NCBI RefSeq assembly: GCF_900163655.1
Contig: NZ_FWFG01000030.1
Span: forward strand, 37,777 to 101,776
DNA: 64,000 nucleotides
Reading direction: 5' to 3'
Source: Brachybacterium nesterenkovii
GTDB lineage: Bacteria > Actinomycetota > Actinomycetes > Actinomycetales > Dermabacteraceae
Positions 10,926-19,597 of the stretch are shown piece after piece; the stretch's first letter is position 1; each line of letters opens with the position of its first letter. Under the pieces are notes generated by a model, which did no database searches, was not told the DNA's origin, and saw nothing but the letters and a program-made list of their open reading frames with translations. The position numbers and the translations under genes were made by a program.

Positions 10926-11834
10926 GTGATCCCCCAGTCCTCACACGGCTCCCGGCGCACCGCGCGCTGGGCGGTCGGCCTCACCCTGGCGTCGCTGGCG
11001 CTGGTCGGCTGCAGCGATGCGCAGAGGCGCGGCTTCATGCCCGGCGACACCGAGCAGGAGGTCACCAACCAGACCGGCCGCATCATGAACCTGTGGAGCG
11101 GCTCCTGGGTGACCCTCATGGTTGTCGGCCTGATCGTGTGGGGCCTGATCATCTGGTGCGCGATCGCCTACCGCCGCAAGAAGGGCGACACGGGCCTCCC
11201 GGTGCAGCTGCGCTACCACGTGCCGCTCGAGATGATCTTCACGCTCCTCCCGGTCGTCATGATCATGTCGCTTTTCTACTTCACGCAGCGCGATGCCACC
11301 GAGATCGAGGCGCTGTCGGAGAACCCTGACGTCACGATCCACGCCGTCGCCAAGCAGTGGAGCTGGGACTTCAACTACGTGGACGAGGACGTCCACGAGC
11401 CCGCCGGCGTCCAGTCCTTCGAGACGGGCACCGAGGGCGCCGAGGAGTCCCTCCCGGTGCTGTACCTGCCGGTGAACAAGACCGTGCGCTTCGAGCTCGA
11501 CTCGCGCGATGTCGTCCACTCGTTCTGGGTCGTGGACTTCCTCTACAAGAAGGACATGTTCCCCGGCCACTCGACGTCCTTCGAGGTGACCCCCACCAAG
11601 GAGGGCACCTACAAGGGCAAGTGCGCCGAGCTGTGCGGCGAGTACCACTCGGACATGCTGTTCAACGTCAAGGTCGTCTCCCAGGAGGAGTACGACCAGC
11701 ACATGCAGGAGCTCCGCGACCAGGGCAGCACCGGTCAGCTCGGTCTCGACCTGAACCGCGATCAGCAGGACTGGAGCATCCGCGAGAAGGACGCCGAGCG
11801 CGACCAGAAGAAGATCGAGGAGGACTCGAAGTGA
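10926..11834 (+). CDS. ctaC: Cytochrome c oxidase subunit II
   Basis: A subunit of 302 residues of the aa3 oxidase, carrying the CuA centre that accepts electrons from cytochrome c. A lipoprotein signal with lipobox ALVGC (Cys29) is followed by two membrane helices (about 60-82 and 100-120) and an extracytoplasmic cupredoxin domain. That domain carries the CuA motif [12 protein letters not shown] near residue 232. The GTG start at 10926 is preceded by GGAAGG and gives a proper signal sequence; the longer open frame upstream does not. Its stop overlaps the ctaD start (GTGA), indicating translational coupling. Confidence 0.96.
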   Translation: MIPQSSHGSRRTARWAVGLTLASLALVGCSDAQRRGFMPGDTEQEVTNQTGRIMNLWSGSWVTLMVVGLIVWGLIIWCAIAYRRKKGDTGLPVQLRYHVPLEMIFTLLPVVMIMSLFYFTQRDATEIEALSENPDVTIHAVAKQWSWDFNYVDEDVHEPAGVQSFETGTEGAEESLPVLYLPVNKTVRFELDSRDVVHSFWVVDFLYKKDMFPGHSTSFEVTPTKEGTYKGKCAELCGEYHSDMLFNVKVVSQEEYDQHMQELRDQGSTGQLGLDLNRDQQDWSIREKDAERDQKKIEEDSK

Positions 11835-13540
11835 CCACCGACGTCCCGGTCGCGCCGTCCGTCGGCGCCGCGCGCTTCGAGCGCACCGAGCCCACCACGA
11901 TGGGGCGGAAGTTCTTCCAGCTCCTGACGACCACCGATCACAAGCTGATCGGCCTCATGTACATGGGCATGGCCTTCGCGTTCTTCTGCTTCGGCGGCGT
12001 GCTGGCCCTCATGATCCGCGCCGAGCTCTGGGAGCCCGGTCTGCAGGTCGTGGTCTCCAAGGACCAGTACAACCAGCTGTTCACCATGCACGGCACGATC
12101 ATGCTGCTGATGTTCGGCACCCCGCTGTTCAACGGCTTCGCGAACTACCTCGTGCCGCTGCAGATCGGCGCCGTCGACATGGCGTTCCCGCGCCTGAACA
12201 TGTTCGCCTTCTGGCTCACGCTGTTCGGCTCGCTCATCGCGGTCGCCGGCTTCCTCACCCCGCAGGGCGCCGCCTCCTTCGGCTGGTTCGCGTACGCGCC
12301 GCTGTCGGACACGACGTTCTCCCCGGGCCTCGGAGGCGACCTCTGGGTCTTCGGCCTGGCCCTGCAGGGCTTCGGCACGATCCTCGGCTCGGTCAACTTC
12401 ATCACCACCATCGTCTGCATGCGCATGCCCGGCATGACGATGTTCCGCATGCCGGTGTTCACCTGGAACGTCCTCATCACGGCCGTCCTGGTGCTCATGG
12501 CCTTCCCGCCGCTGGCCGCCGCGCTGCTCGCGCTGGGCGCCGACCGCCGTTTCGACGCCCTGATCTTCGACCCCGCCAACGGCGGCCCGGTCCTGTGGCA
12601 GCACCTGTTCTGGTTCTTCGGCCACCCCGAGGTGTACGTCCTCGCGCTGCCGTTCTTCGGCATCGCCTCGGAGATCATCCCGGCGTTCTCCCGCAAGCCG
12701 ATCTTCGGCTACAAGACGCTGATCGGCGCGACCATCTCGATCGCGGCCCTGTCGGTCACCGTGTGGGCCCACCACATGTTCACCACCGGTGCGGTGATGC
12801 TGAACTTCTTCAGCTTCATGACGATGCTGATCGCGGTCCCCACCGGCGTGAAGTTCTTCAACTGGGTCGGCACCATGTGGCGGGGCTCCGTCACCTTCGA
12901 GACGCCGATGCTGTTCACCCTCGGCTTCCTCACGACCTTCCTCTTCGGCGGTCTGACGGGCGTGATCCTCTCGAGCCCGGTGCTCGACTTCCACATCTCC
13001 GACACCTACTTCGTGGTGGCCCACTTCCACTACGTCATCTTCGGCACCGTCGCCTTCGAGATGTTCGCGGGCTTCTACTTCTGGTGGCCCAAGATGTTCG
13101 GGTACAAGCTGAGCGAGAAGCTGGGCGTCTGGCACTTCTGGATCCTGATGATCGGCTTCCACACGACGTTCCTGATCCAGCATTGGCTGGGCGTCATGGG
13201 CGCCCCCCGCCGCTACGTGAACTACCTGGCGGAGGACAACTTCGACTGGATGAACCAGATCTCCACGGTCGGCGCCTTCATCCTCGGGTTCTCGACCCTG
13301 CCGTTCATCCTCAACGTCGTCCTGTCGGCGCTGAAGAACGAGCGCGTCACGGTCGACGACCCGTGGGGCTACGGCGCCTCCCTCGAGTGGGCGACCTCCT
13401 GCCCGCCGCCGCGCCACAACTTCCACTCTCTGCCCCGTGTGCGGTCCGAGCGCCCCGCGTTCGACCTGCACCACCCGGAAGTGGCCGCCGTCGATCACAT
13501 CCTCCGCGAGGAGCCGATCAAGAACCCCGGGAGCAACTGA
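11831..13540 (+). CDS. ctaD: Cytochrome c oxidase subunit I
   Basis: Catalytic subunit of 569 residues of the aa3-type terminal oxidase, with twelve predicted membrane helices. Visible ligands include the heme a His in TMHGTIMLL, the CuB/Tyr-crosslink motif GHPEVYVL, the HH pair in WAHHMFTTG, and the heme a/a3 pair in [11 protein letters not shown]. It starts at the GTG overlapping the ctaC stop. ctaF follows after 3 nt. Reduces O2 to water while pumping protons, within the actinobacterial bc1-aa3 supercomplex. Confidence 0.97.
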   Translation: MTTDVPVAPSVGAARFERTEPTTMGRKFFQLLTTTDHKLIGLMYMGMAFAFFCFGGVLALMIRAELWEPGLQVVVSKDQYNQLFTMHGTIMLLMFGTPLFNGFANYLVPLQIGAVDMAFPRLNMFAFWLTLFGSLIAVAGFLTPQGAASFGWFAYAPLSDTTFSPGLGGDLWVFGLALQGFGTILGSVNFITTIVCMRMPGMTMFRMPVFTWNVLITAVLVLMAFPPLAAALLALGADRRFDALIFDPANGGPVLWQHLFWFFGHPEVYVLALPFFGIASEIIPAFSRKPIFGYKTLIGATISIAALSVTVWAHHMFTTGAVMLNFFSFMTMLIAVPTGVKFFNWVGTMWRGSVTFETPMLFTLGFLTTFLFGGLTGVILSSPVLDFHISDTYFVVAHFHYVIFGTVAFEMFAGFYFWWPKMFGYKLSEKLGVWHFWILMIGFHTTFLIQHWLGVMGAPRRYVNYLAEDNFDWMNQISTVGAFILGFSTLPFILNVVLSALKNERVTVDDPWGYGASLEWATSCPPPRHNFHSLPRVRSERPAFDLHHPEVAAVDHILREEPIKNPGSN

Positions 13541-13543
13541 CAC

Positions 13544-13960
13544 ATGCGCACGACTGCTCGGATCTTCACGATCCTCATGGTCTTCTTCCTCATCGTCGGC
13601 ACCGTCTACGGGCTGATGTCCTCGCTGTGGGACCCGGCCGGTCTCGAGCCCGTCGGCTTCGCGGCGATCCTCATGCTCGGCGGCCTGTCCGCGATGATCG
13701 CGGCGGTGATGGGGATGAACGCCCGTCGCCACCGGGACCGCCCCGAGGACGATATGCACGCCCCGGTCTCGGCCGATGCCGGCATCCAGGGCAGCTTCGC
13801 CCCCTACAGCTGGTGGCCCCTGTGGTGCGCCCTCGCCGGCGCGATGGTGTTCCTCGGCGTCGCGGCCGGCTGGTGGATCGCCGGCCTCGGCGCGGTCGTC
13901 GCGATCTACGGCGTGACCGGCTGGGTCATGGAGTTCTCCCGCGGCCCGTACGCGCACTGA
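13544..13960 (+). CDS. ctaF: Cytochrome c oxidase subunit IV (CtaF)
   Basis: A membrane protein of 138 residues with four predicted helices (about 8-28, 38-58, 84-104 and 108-128). It is the small actinobacterial-type subunit of aa3 oxidase. The C-terminus ends GYVMEFSRGPYAH-like (WVMEFSRGPYAH), which is typical. It is the third gene of the ctaC-ctaD-ctaF operon, 3 nt after ctaD, and a hairpin follows. Confidence 0.93.
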   Translation: MRTTARIFTILMVFFLIVGTVYGLMSSLWDPAGLEPVGFAAILMLGGLSAMIAAVMGMNARRHRDRPEDDMHAPVSADAGIQGSFAPYSWWPLWCALAGAMVFLGVAAGWWIAGLGAVVAIYGVTGWVMEFSRGPYAH

Positions 13961-13982
13961 GCCGCCCCCGGCAGGTCCTCGA

Positions 13983-14014
13983 CGGCCCGGCACCGCTTCG
14001 GAGGTACCGGGCCG
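13983..14014 (+). terminator. Hairpin terminator of the ctaCDF operon
   Basis: CGGCCCGGCACC (13983-13994) pairs with GGTACCGGGCCG (14003-14014) with one wobble and an 8-nt loop, 22 nt past the ctaF stop. Confidence 0.7.
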
Positions 14015-14213
14015 CTCCGCGTCCGGGGCCGGGCGGCGTCGGGGAGAGCTGTCCGGCGGGACGCCTGCCGTCGGGGAGCGACGTCGGTCGGGGTACGCCG
14101 TCCGGCGGGGAGTGCCGCCCGTGGGGTCATGACCTGCGGTGCTGATGCCTGCTACGGTCGGGTCAGCGCCCGCGGCGATGACGCCCGGGCACCCGACGAC
14201 GAAGGAGCACCTC

Positions 14214-14501
14214 ATGCCCATGCGGTACATCGGAGGCTGGCGCAAGCCCGCCCAGGAAGCTGAGCTCCAGGTCCGCGGGATCTTCGCCGACGACGCCTCG
14301 CTCGAGCGCGGCGCGGCCTGGGCCATCTCCGTGCTCCAGGACGCCGATATCGACCCCCACGATCAGCCCGTGCGTGCCATCAAGGCGCTCCGGGACGCCG
14401 ATCGGCGCATCGGCCTCGCCGCCGGCCGCTTCCTGGTCGATCTCGCCGCAGGCAAGCGCGAGCAGCTGGATGACGGGCTCGGGGACTCCGCCCCGAGCTG
14501 A
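14214..14501 (+). CDS. Small conserved-looking protein of unknown function
   Basis: A 95-residue soluble protein starting at the ATG at 14214 with GAAGGAG 6 nt upstream; the good ribosome site and downstream terminator support it as a real gene. I do not recognise the family. The segment from about 49 to 75 (AIKALRDADRRIGLAAGRFL) faintly recalls the helix-turn-helix of ribosomal L7/L12 C-terminal domains; this is a weak visual resemblance only. It lies between the ctaCDF operon and the convergent qcr operon. The C-terminus is acidic. Confidence 0.7.
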   Translation: MPMRYIGGWRKPAQEAELQVRGIFADDASLERGAAWAISVLQDADIDPHDQPVRAIKALRDADRRIGLAAGRFLVDLAAGKREQLDDGLGDSAPS

Positions 14502-14531
14502 ACAGACTGACGCGAGTCCGCCGCGAACCAG

Positions 14532-14558
14532 GGCCCTCAGAGCACCGCTCTGAGGGCC
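14532..14558 (+). terminator. Perfect hairpin terminator after the 14214 gene
   Basis: A 12-bp perfect stem, GGCCCTCAGAGC against GCTCTGAGGGCC with loop ACC, followed by TTCT on the + strand. Its right arm is also the last codons of the leftward epimerase remnant. Confidence 0.8.
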
Positions 14559-14740
14559 TTCTCGTCGTCGTCGGAGAGCCCCGCGGGCCGGACGCCCTCC
14601 CGGTGCTCCTCGGTCGCGAGAGCGGCCGCCAGGGTGTCCCGGAGGGGACGGGTGCGCAGCCCCGCGGCCTGCGCGGCGCGCGTGTCCATCGTGGCGAACC
14701 AACGCCATGACGGGTCCTCGAGCCAGAGCGGCAGGCTCCT
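14537..14740 (-). pseudogene. 3' remnant of an NAD-dependent epimerase/dehydratase gene
   Basis: The leftward frame ending at 14537 encodes about 67 residues resembling the C-terminus of actinobacterial SDR-type epimerases/reductases: LPLWLEDPSW, then AAQAAGLRTRPLRDTLAAA, then GLSDDDEKALRAVL at the stop. Upstream of about 14740 the match ends abruptly: no Rossmann fold, no GxxGxxG and no ribosome site exist. A 12-bp direct repeat (14728-14739 and 14750-14761) marks the break. The longest start-to-stop frame (from 14902) adds only low-complexity sequence. I read it as a decayed gene end, not a functional CDS. Confidence 0.6.
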
Positions 14741-14761
14741 CGGTCCCCTGCGGCAGGCTCC
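14728..14761 (+). repeat. 12-bp direct repeat at the edge of the epimerase remnant
   Basis: GCGGCAGGCTCC occurs at 14728-14739 and again at 14750-14761, where epimerase-like coding sequence gives way to non-coding DNA. It could mark a deletion or insertion junction. Confidence 0.7.
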
Positions 14762-14995
14762 ACCGCATCGTCGCGGCACGGGGGGCGGAAGTACAGCTGG
14801 AGAATGGTGTAACCAGAGCAGTGCAGGAAAAGAGGCGTGCTGCCCTTGCGGTGGGAGCCCGGCTGCAGCAGGTTCGGGGCCCGGAGCAGGTGCGCTCTGC
14901 ACGGCGGGTTCGGCGGGGGAGTGTGCCTGGCAGGTGGAGGGCGGGCCTGACAGGGGGAGCAGGTCCCACGGATGCGGTGGACGCCGCCCGGAGAT
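14762..14995. other. Non-coding patch of lower GC
   Basis: No ORF with protein-like composition is seen on either strand. Bases 14784-14842 are about 56% GC (33 of 59 by hand count), well below the surroundings. No terminal inverted repeats, tRNA or known RNA motif were recognised. It lies between the epimerase remnant and the qcrB terminator and may be a decayed gene or insertion scar. Confidence 0.5.
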
Positions 14996-15033
14996 GCGCG
15001 AAGGGCCCCGGGGAGTCCCGGGGCCCTTCGCGC
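14996..15033 (-). terminator. Hairpin terminator of the qcrCAB operon
   Basis: An 18-bp stem starting GCGCGAAGGGCCCC (14996-15013) pairs with 15016-15033 with one wobble and a 2-nt nominal loop. It lies 29 nt beyond the qcrB stop. Confidence 0.8.
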
Positions 15034-15061
15034 GGTCGAACGGCCCGACGGCCGATCGGCG

Positions 15062-16735
15062 TCAGTTCGTGGCGTGATCGCCCGTGCCGGCGCCGATCAG
15101 CTCGTCGATCTTGTGCTGCTCGTGCGAGCCGTGCTCGAGAGCCTTGCGCAGATCGGCGGGGGTGACGGGCTCGATGTAGTCCTTGAAGAAGAACGACGAG
15201 GCCTTCGCCCGCAGCCCCGAGACGCCCTTGCCGGCCTTGAGCGGACGGAACTGGTCGGCGGAGACCAGGACCCAGCGGTCGTAGTCGGACAGGGGCTCGT
15301 GGATCTCGAGCATCTCGCCGTCGGCCATGCGGACCACCTTGGAGGTCTCGACGCCGTGGAGCGCGAGATCCCGCTTGTGGCGCTGGATCGCCAGGCACAG
15401 GCGCTTGGTCACGAAGAACACGAGGACGGGGACCACGAAGAACGAGATCCGGTAGAGCCACGTGAGGTCGTTGATCGACAGCTTGAGAGCGATCGCCAGG
15501 AGGTCGTTGGTCGCGCCGAGGCAGAGGATCAGGTAGATGCTGATCCAGGCCACGCCGAGGCCGGTGCGGACAGGCACGTTGTAGGGCAGGTCCAGGACGT
15601 GGTGCTCGCGGTCGTCGCCGGTCACCCACGCCTCGAGGAACGGGTACAGCGCGAGGAAGGCGAGGAACGCGCCGTAGAAGGCCATCGGGATCAGAATGTT
15701 CCACGAGAACACGTACCCGAAGATGGTCGACTCCCAGCCCGGGATGAGGCGCAGGCCGCCGTCGGTGAACAGCATGTACCAGTCCGGCTGCGATCCCGCC
15801 GACACGGGGGAGGGGTCGTAGGGGCCGTAGATCCACACCGCGTTGATCGACGTGGTCGCGGAGACGAGCGCGATGATGCCGAAGACCAGGAAGAAGAAGC
15901 CGCCGGCCTTGGCCGTGTACACCGGGAACAGAGGGTAGCCGACCACGTTCTTGTCGGTGCGCCCGGGGCCGGGGTACTGCGTGTGCTTGTGCGCGACCAG
16001 CATCGCCAGGTGGATGCCGATGAGGCCCAGGATCGCAGCCGGGATCAGCAGGATGTGCACCGTGAACAGGCGCGGGATGATGTAGTGCCCCGGGAACTCC
16101 CCGCCGAACAGGAAGAACGAGAGGTACGGGCCCACGAGCGGCATCGCCAGCATGAGGCCCTCGGCGATGCGCAGGCCGTTGCCCGAGAGGACGTCGTCCG
16201 GGAGCGAGTAGCCGGAGAAGCCGGCGACCATGCCCAGCATCATGAGGCCGAAGCCCACCAGCCAGTTGAGCTCGCGCGGCTTGCGGAATGCGCCGGTGAA
16301 GAACACGCGGAACATGTGCACGAAGATCGCGACCATGAACACGAGCGCGGCCCAGTGGTGGATCTGGCGCATCAGCAGGCCGCCGCTGACCTCGAAGGAG
16401 AGGTGCAGCGTGGACTCATAGGCCTTGGACATGTGCGCGCCCTGCAGCGGCTCGTAGACGCCGTCGTAGACGACCTCGTCCATCGAGGGGACGAAGAACA
16501 TCGTCAGGAAGACGCCCGAGATCAGCAGGATCACGAACGAGTAGAGCGCGACCTCGCCGAACATGAACGACCAGTGGTCGGGGAAGATCTTGCGGGCGAA
16601 GAAGCGGACCAGGCGGGCGCCGCCGACGCGCTGGTCCAGCCAGTCGCCGCCGACGGAGCCGAGGCGGGCCATGCGGCCGCCCTTCTCGGGGGCGTCGCTG
16701 CGGGAGGAGCCGCGGGTATCAGTGGTGGTCGACAC
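15062..16735 (-). CDS. qcrB: Ubiquinol/menaquinol--cytochrome c reductase cytochrome b subunit
   Basis: A membrane protein of 557 residues that carries hemes bL and bH and the quinol sites of the bc1 complex. Paired histidines occur in HHWAALVFMVAIFVHMFR, and the Qo-site motif appears as PDWY (PEWY in most other bacteria). There are eight or more predicted helices and a long C-terminal cytoplasmic extension, as in other actinobacteria. It starts at GTG 16735, 6 nt after the qcrA stop, as the last gene of ctaE-qcrC-qcrA-qcrB. Confidence 0.96.
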   Translation of the reverse strand: MSTTTDTRGSSRSDAPEKGGRMARLGSVGGDWLDQRVGGARLVRFFARKIFPDHWSFMFGEVALYSFVILLISGVFLTMFFVPSMDEVVYDGVYEPLQGAHMSKAYESTLHLSFEVSGGLLMRQIHHWAALVFMVAIFVHMFRVFFTGAFRKPRELNWLVGFGLMMLGMVAGFSGYSLPDDVLSGNGLRIAEGLMLAMPLVGPYLSFFLFGGEFPGHYIIPRLFTVHILLIPAAILGLIGIHLAMLVAHKHTQYPGPGRTDKNVVGYPLFPVYTAKAGGFFFLVFGIIALVSATTSINAVWIYGPYDPSPVSAGSQPDWYMLFTDGGLRLIPGWESTIFGYVFSWNILIPMAFYGAFLAFLALYPFLEAWVTGDDREHHVLDLPYNVPVRTGLGVAWISIYLILCLGATNDLLAIALKLSINDLTWLYRISFFVVPVLVFFVTKRLCLAIQRHKRDLALHGVETSKVVRMADGEMLEIHEPLSDYDRWVLVSADQFRPLKAGKGVSGLRAKASSFFFKDYIEPVTPADLRKALEHGSHEQHKIDELIGAGTGDHATN

Positions 16736-16741
16736 GAAGGA

Positions 16742-17794
16742 TCACTTCTCCTTGTGGATGTCCCAGAAGCTGGGACCGATCGGCTCGGGGAAATCGCCCT
16801 TGGCGACCAGGTAGCCCTCGGCGTCGACCTCGATCGGCAGCTGGGGGAGCGGGCGGTGGGCAGGGCCGAAGATGACCTTCGCGCCGTCGGTGACGTCGAA
16901 CGTCGACTGGTGGCACGGGCACAGCATGTGGTGGGTCTGCTGCTCGTACAGCGCGGCCGGGCAGCCCACGTGCGTGCAGATCTTCGAGAACGCGAGGATG
17001 CCGTTGTAGCCGTTGGCGAGGGACTCCTCGTCCTGGCCGATGGACGGGTCGATGCGCACGATCACGGCGGCGGCCTTGGCGCGCTCCTCGAGGTAGTTCT
17101 CGGTCTCGTTCGTCAGGCCCTCGGGCATGATGTGGAAGATCGAGTTCATCGCGACCTCGGACGCCTTGATGGGGGTGCCGTCGTGGTCGCGGGTCAGGCG
17201 CAGACCGGCCTTCCAGAAGGTGTGGTGCAGCTTGTTGCCGGGCAGCGGGCCGAGCGTGCTGAGCGGCGCCAGCACCGCGATCGGCAGCACCGCGAACGCG
17301 CCGACCATCGCCGTCACGATCAGCGGACGGCGGGTGATCCCGGACTCCTGGATGCCGTCGGACAGGATCTGCACGGCCTGGCGCTGGCCCTCCGCGTCCG
17401 AGCCCAGCTCGTGGCGCTCCTCGACCATCTCGTGATCGGGCATGAGGGTCTTGGCCCAGTGGACGGCGGCGGCGCCGATGAAGAACACCGAGATCGCCAG
17501 GCCCAGGCCCGTGAACAGCGTGTTCCAGCGGACGGCGTGGAGGGTGTCCGGCTCGGCCAGCAGGTTCGTGCCCGTGGGGGAGAACAGGAAGTACGACGCG
17601 ACGAACAGGACCGTGCCGAGGATCGACAGGACGAACATCGCGGCGACGAGGCGCTCGGCGCGGCGCTCCGCCCGCGGGTCGACGTCGGCGGCGCGGTGCT
17701 CGTGCGGGGGGAGCCCCGGGTTGGGGAAGCCGCCGCCCTCGGGCGCCGCGAGGGCGCTGACGGTCGTGCGGGAGGAGGGATCGGTGGTGGTCAT
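16742..17794 (-). CDS. qcrA: Rieske iron-sulfur subunit of the cytochrome bc1 complex
   Basis: A protein of 350 residues with an actinobacterial-type N-terminus of three membrane helices (about 52-72, 92-112 and 165-185) and a C-terminal Rieske domain. The 2Fe-2S ligands are in CTHVGC (near 270) and CPCHQS (near 290). The ATG at 17794 has GAAGG 5 nt upstream. A GTG at 17812 that overlaps the qcrC stop (GTGA) is a credible alternative adding six residues. Accepts electrons from menaquinol and passes them to QcrC. Confidence 0.95.
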   Translation of the reverse strand: MTTTDPSSRTTVSALAAPEGGGFPNPGLPPHEHRAADVDPRAERRAERLVAAMFVLSILGTVLFVASYFLFSPTGTNLLAEPDTLHAVRWNTLFTGLGLAISVFFIGAAAVHWAKTLMPDHEMVEERHELGSDAEGQRQAVQILSDGIQESGITRRPLIVTAMVGAFAVLPIAVLAPLSTLGPLPGNKLHHTFWKAGLRLTRDHDGTPIKASEVAMNSIFHIMPEGLTNETENYLEERAKAAAVIVRIDPSIGQDEESLANGYNGILAFSKICTHVGCPAALYEQQTHHMLCPCHQSTFDVTDGAKVIFGPAHRPLPQLPIEVDAEGYLVAKGDFPEPIGPSFWDIHKEK

Positions 17795-17808
17795 CTGTGC
17801 CTTCGTGC

Positions 17809-18609
17809 TCACTTGGCCTTCGCCCCCAGCCAGACCGCGGTGCCCATGAGCAGCGCGAGGATGATGGTCCAGGCGTACAGGCCCTCGGTGACCGGCCCCA
17901 GGGATCCCAGCGAGAGACCGCCGGGGGAGCCGTTCTCCTCGAGGGCGTCGAGGTAGGCGATCACGTCGCGCTTCTGCTCGGCGGAGATGTTGGAGTCGTT
18001 GAAGACGGGCATGTTCTGCGGCCCGGTCTCCATCGCCTCGTAGATGTGCTTGGGCTCCACGCCGGTCAGCGGCGGGGCGAACTTGCCGTGCGTGAGAGCG
18101 CCGCCGGCGCCGGCCGCGTTGTGGCACATGGCGCAGTTGATGCGGTAGATCTCGCCGCCCTCGACCGGATCGCCCTGGGCGGGATCGACGGCGTCAGCGG
18201 TGGGGATCGAGGGGCCGGGGCCGAGCGAGGCGACGTAGGCCGCGAGCTGCGCGGTCTGCTCCTCGTTCATCTGCGGCATCTTGCGCTGCGCCTGCGGGCC
18301 CGAGTTCTGCATCGGCATGCGGCCGGTGCCGACCTGGAAGTCGACCGCGGCGGCGCCCACGCCGATCAGCGACGGGCCGAGCGTGTTGCCGTCGGCGTCG
18401 GTCTGCCCCTGCCCGTTCGTGCCGTGGCAGGTCGCGCAGTTGGCGAGGAACAGCTGCTCGCCGGCGGCGATGTCCTCCTGCGAGGCGCCCTCGGCCTGGG
18501 CGGCGCGGGGCTGGAAGGCGGCGTAGACCCCGCCGGTCGCGACGAGCGCGAGCAGGAGGATCACGAGATACGCCATCGGGTGATGCCGGTGCTGGCTGAG
18601 AGCCTTCAC
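17809..18609 (-). CDS. qcrC: Diheme cytochrome c subunit of the bc1 complex
   Basis: A membrane-anchored protein of 266 residues with an N-terminal helix (about 12-31), two c-type heme domains with CATCH (near 57) and CAMCH (near 157), and a C-terminal helix. Fused diheme QcrC replaces the separate cytochrome c1 and soluble cytochrome c, and passes electrons directly to the CuA site of CtaC. The GTG at 18609 is preceded by GAGG. The gap to ctaE is 85 nt. Confidence 0.96.
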   Translation of the reverse strand: MKALSQHRHHPMAYLVILLLALVATGGVYAAFQPRAAQAEGASQEDIAAGEQLFLANCATCHGTNGQGQTDADGNTLGPSLIGVGAAAVDFQVGTGRMPMQNSGPQAQRKMPQMNEEQTAQLAAYVASLGPGPSIPTADAVDPAQGDPVEGGEIYRINCAMCHNAAGAGGALTHGKFAPPLTGVEPKHIYEAMETGPQNMPVFNDSNISAEQKRDVIAYLDALEENGSPGGLSLGSLGPVTEGLYAWTIILALLMGTAVWLGAKAK

Positions 18610-18694
18610 GGGTCGGACCTCGATTCGTGGAGGGGGAGAGGGGCGGGGGCGGGAGGCGGGATCGGTGGCGAGCCGGCAGCGGCGCGCGGCCCGA

Positions 18695-19384
18695 TCAGAA
18701 GAACGACCAGTTGAAGGGGACCGCGGAGTTGAAGATCGGGTCCATCAGGTAGACGACGAAGAACAGGCCGACCCAGACGACGTCCACGAAGTGCCAGTAG
18801 TAGGACACGCAGATCGCGGACACCGCCTCGTGGTAACCGAAGCTCTTGGCGCTGAACGCGCGGGCGAGCACGTACAGGAAGGCGATGAGACCGCCGATGA
18901 CGTGGATGCCGTGGAAGCCGGTGGCCAGGTAGAAGATCGAGCCGAAGGGGTCGGACGACAGCGTCACGCCCGCGTGGACGAGCTCGGTGTACTCCAGCGC
19001 CTGGCCGGACACGAAGATCGCGCCCATGAAGAAGGTGAGGGTGTACCACTCGATGAGGCCCCACTTCCTCAGGTTCAGCAGCGAGCCCGTGCGCGCCTTG
19101 CGGCCCTCCTCGGCGGCGAAGACGCCGAACTGGCACGTGAACGAGCTGGCCACCAGGATCGCGGTGTTCGTCATCGCGAAGCCCAGCTTGAAGTGCTCGT
19201 GGTTCTCCGCGAACAGGCCGGGGACCATCGAGTGCAGGGTGAAGTACATCGCGAAGAGCGCGGCGAAGAACATCAGCTCGCTCGAGAGCCAGACGATCGT
19301 GCCGATCTGCGTCGCGTTGGGGCGGCTGACGGTGGGGGCGTGGGCCGCTCGCGGGGGCAGGGTCGCAGTAGTCACGTCACTCAT
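18695..19384 (-). CDS. ctaE: Cytochrome c oxidase subunit III
   Basis: A 229-residue heme-copper oxidase subunit III with five predicted membrane helices; [10 protein letters not shown] and the final [12 protein letters not shown] segment are family hallmarks. It is the first gene of the leftward ctaE-qcrC-qcrA-qcrB run. No clear SD precedes the ATG at 19384; an internal GTG a few codons later is a possible alternative. It is divergent from trpD across 213 nt that hold no recognised element. Confidence 0.95.
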   Translation of the reverse strand: MSDVTTATLPPRAAHAPTVSRPNATQIGTIVWLSSELMFFAALFAMYFTLHSMVPGLFAENHEHFKLGFAMTNTAILVASSFTCQFGVFAAEEGRKARTGSLLNLRKWGLIEWYTLTFFMGAIFVSGQALEYTELVHAGVTLSSDPFGSIFYLATGFHGIHVIGGLIAFLYVLARAFSAKSFGYHEAVSAICVSYYWHFVDVVWVGLFFVVYLMDPIFNSAVPFNWSFF

Positions 19385-19597
19385 TATGTCGTGTCGTCAG
19401 TTTGGATGGGGCCGGGACACGACACTCGGCTCCACCGGGTTGGGGGCGCGCCCCAGGGCCGGGACAGCATATCGGGTACGGCCAGCGCTTTCACCCCTCC
19501 TCCGCCGATCGGATGCCGCAGGTGTTTCTGACACGCGCGAGGCGGGCCGCCGCGGACGCTCACGCGACGTGCGCCGTTCCGGTGCGAGGATGGAGCC

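Noticed and set aside
14707..15165. Rightward open frame across the low-GC patch
   Set aside because: No SD, Arg/Gly-rich composition and no recognisable motif; it also runs into the qcrB gene on the other strand.
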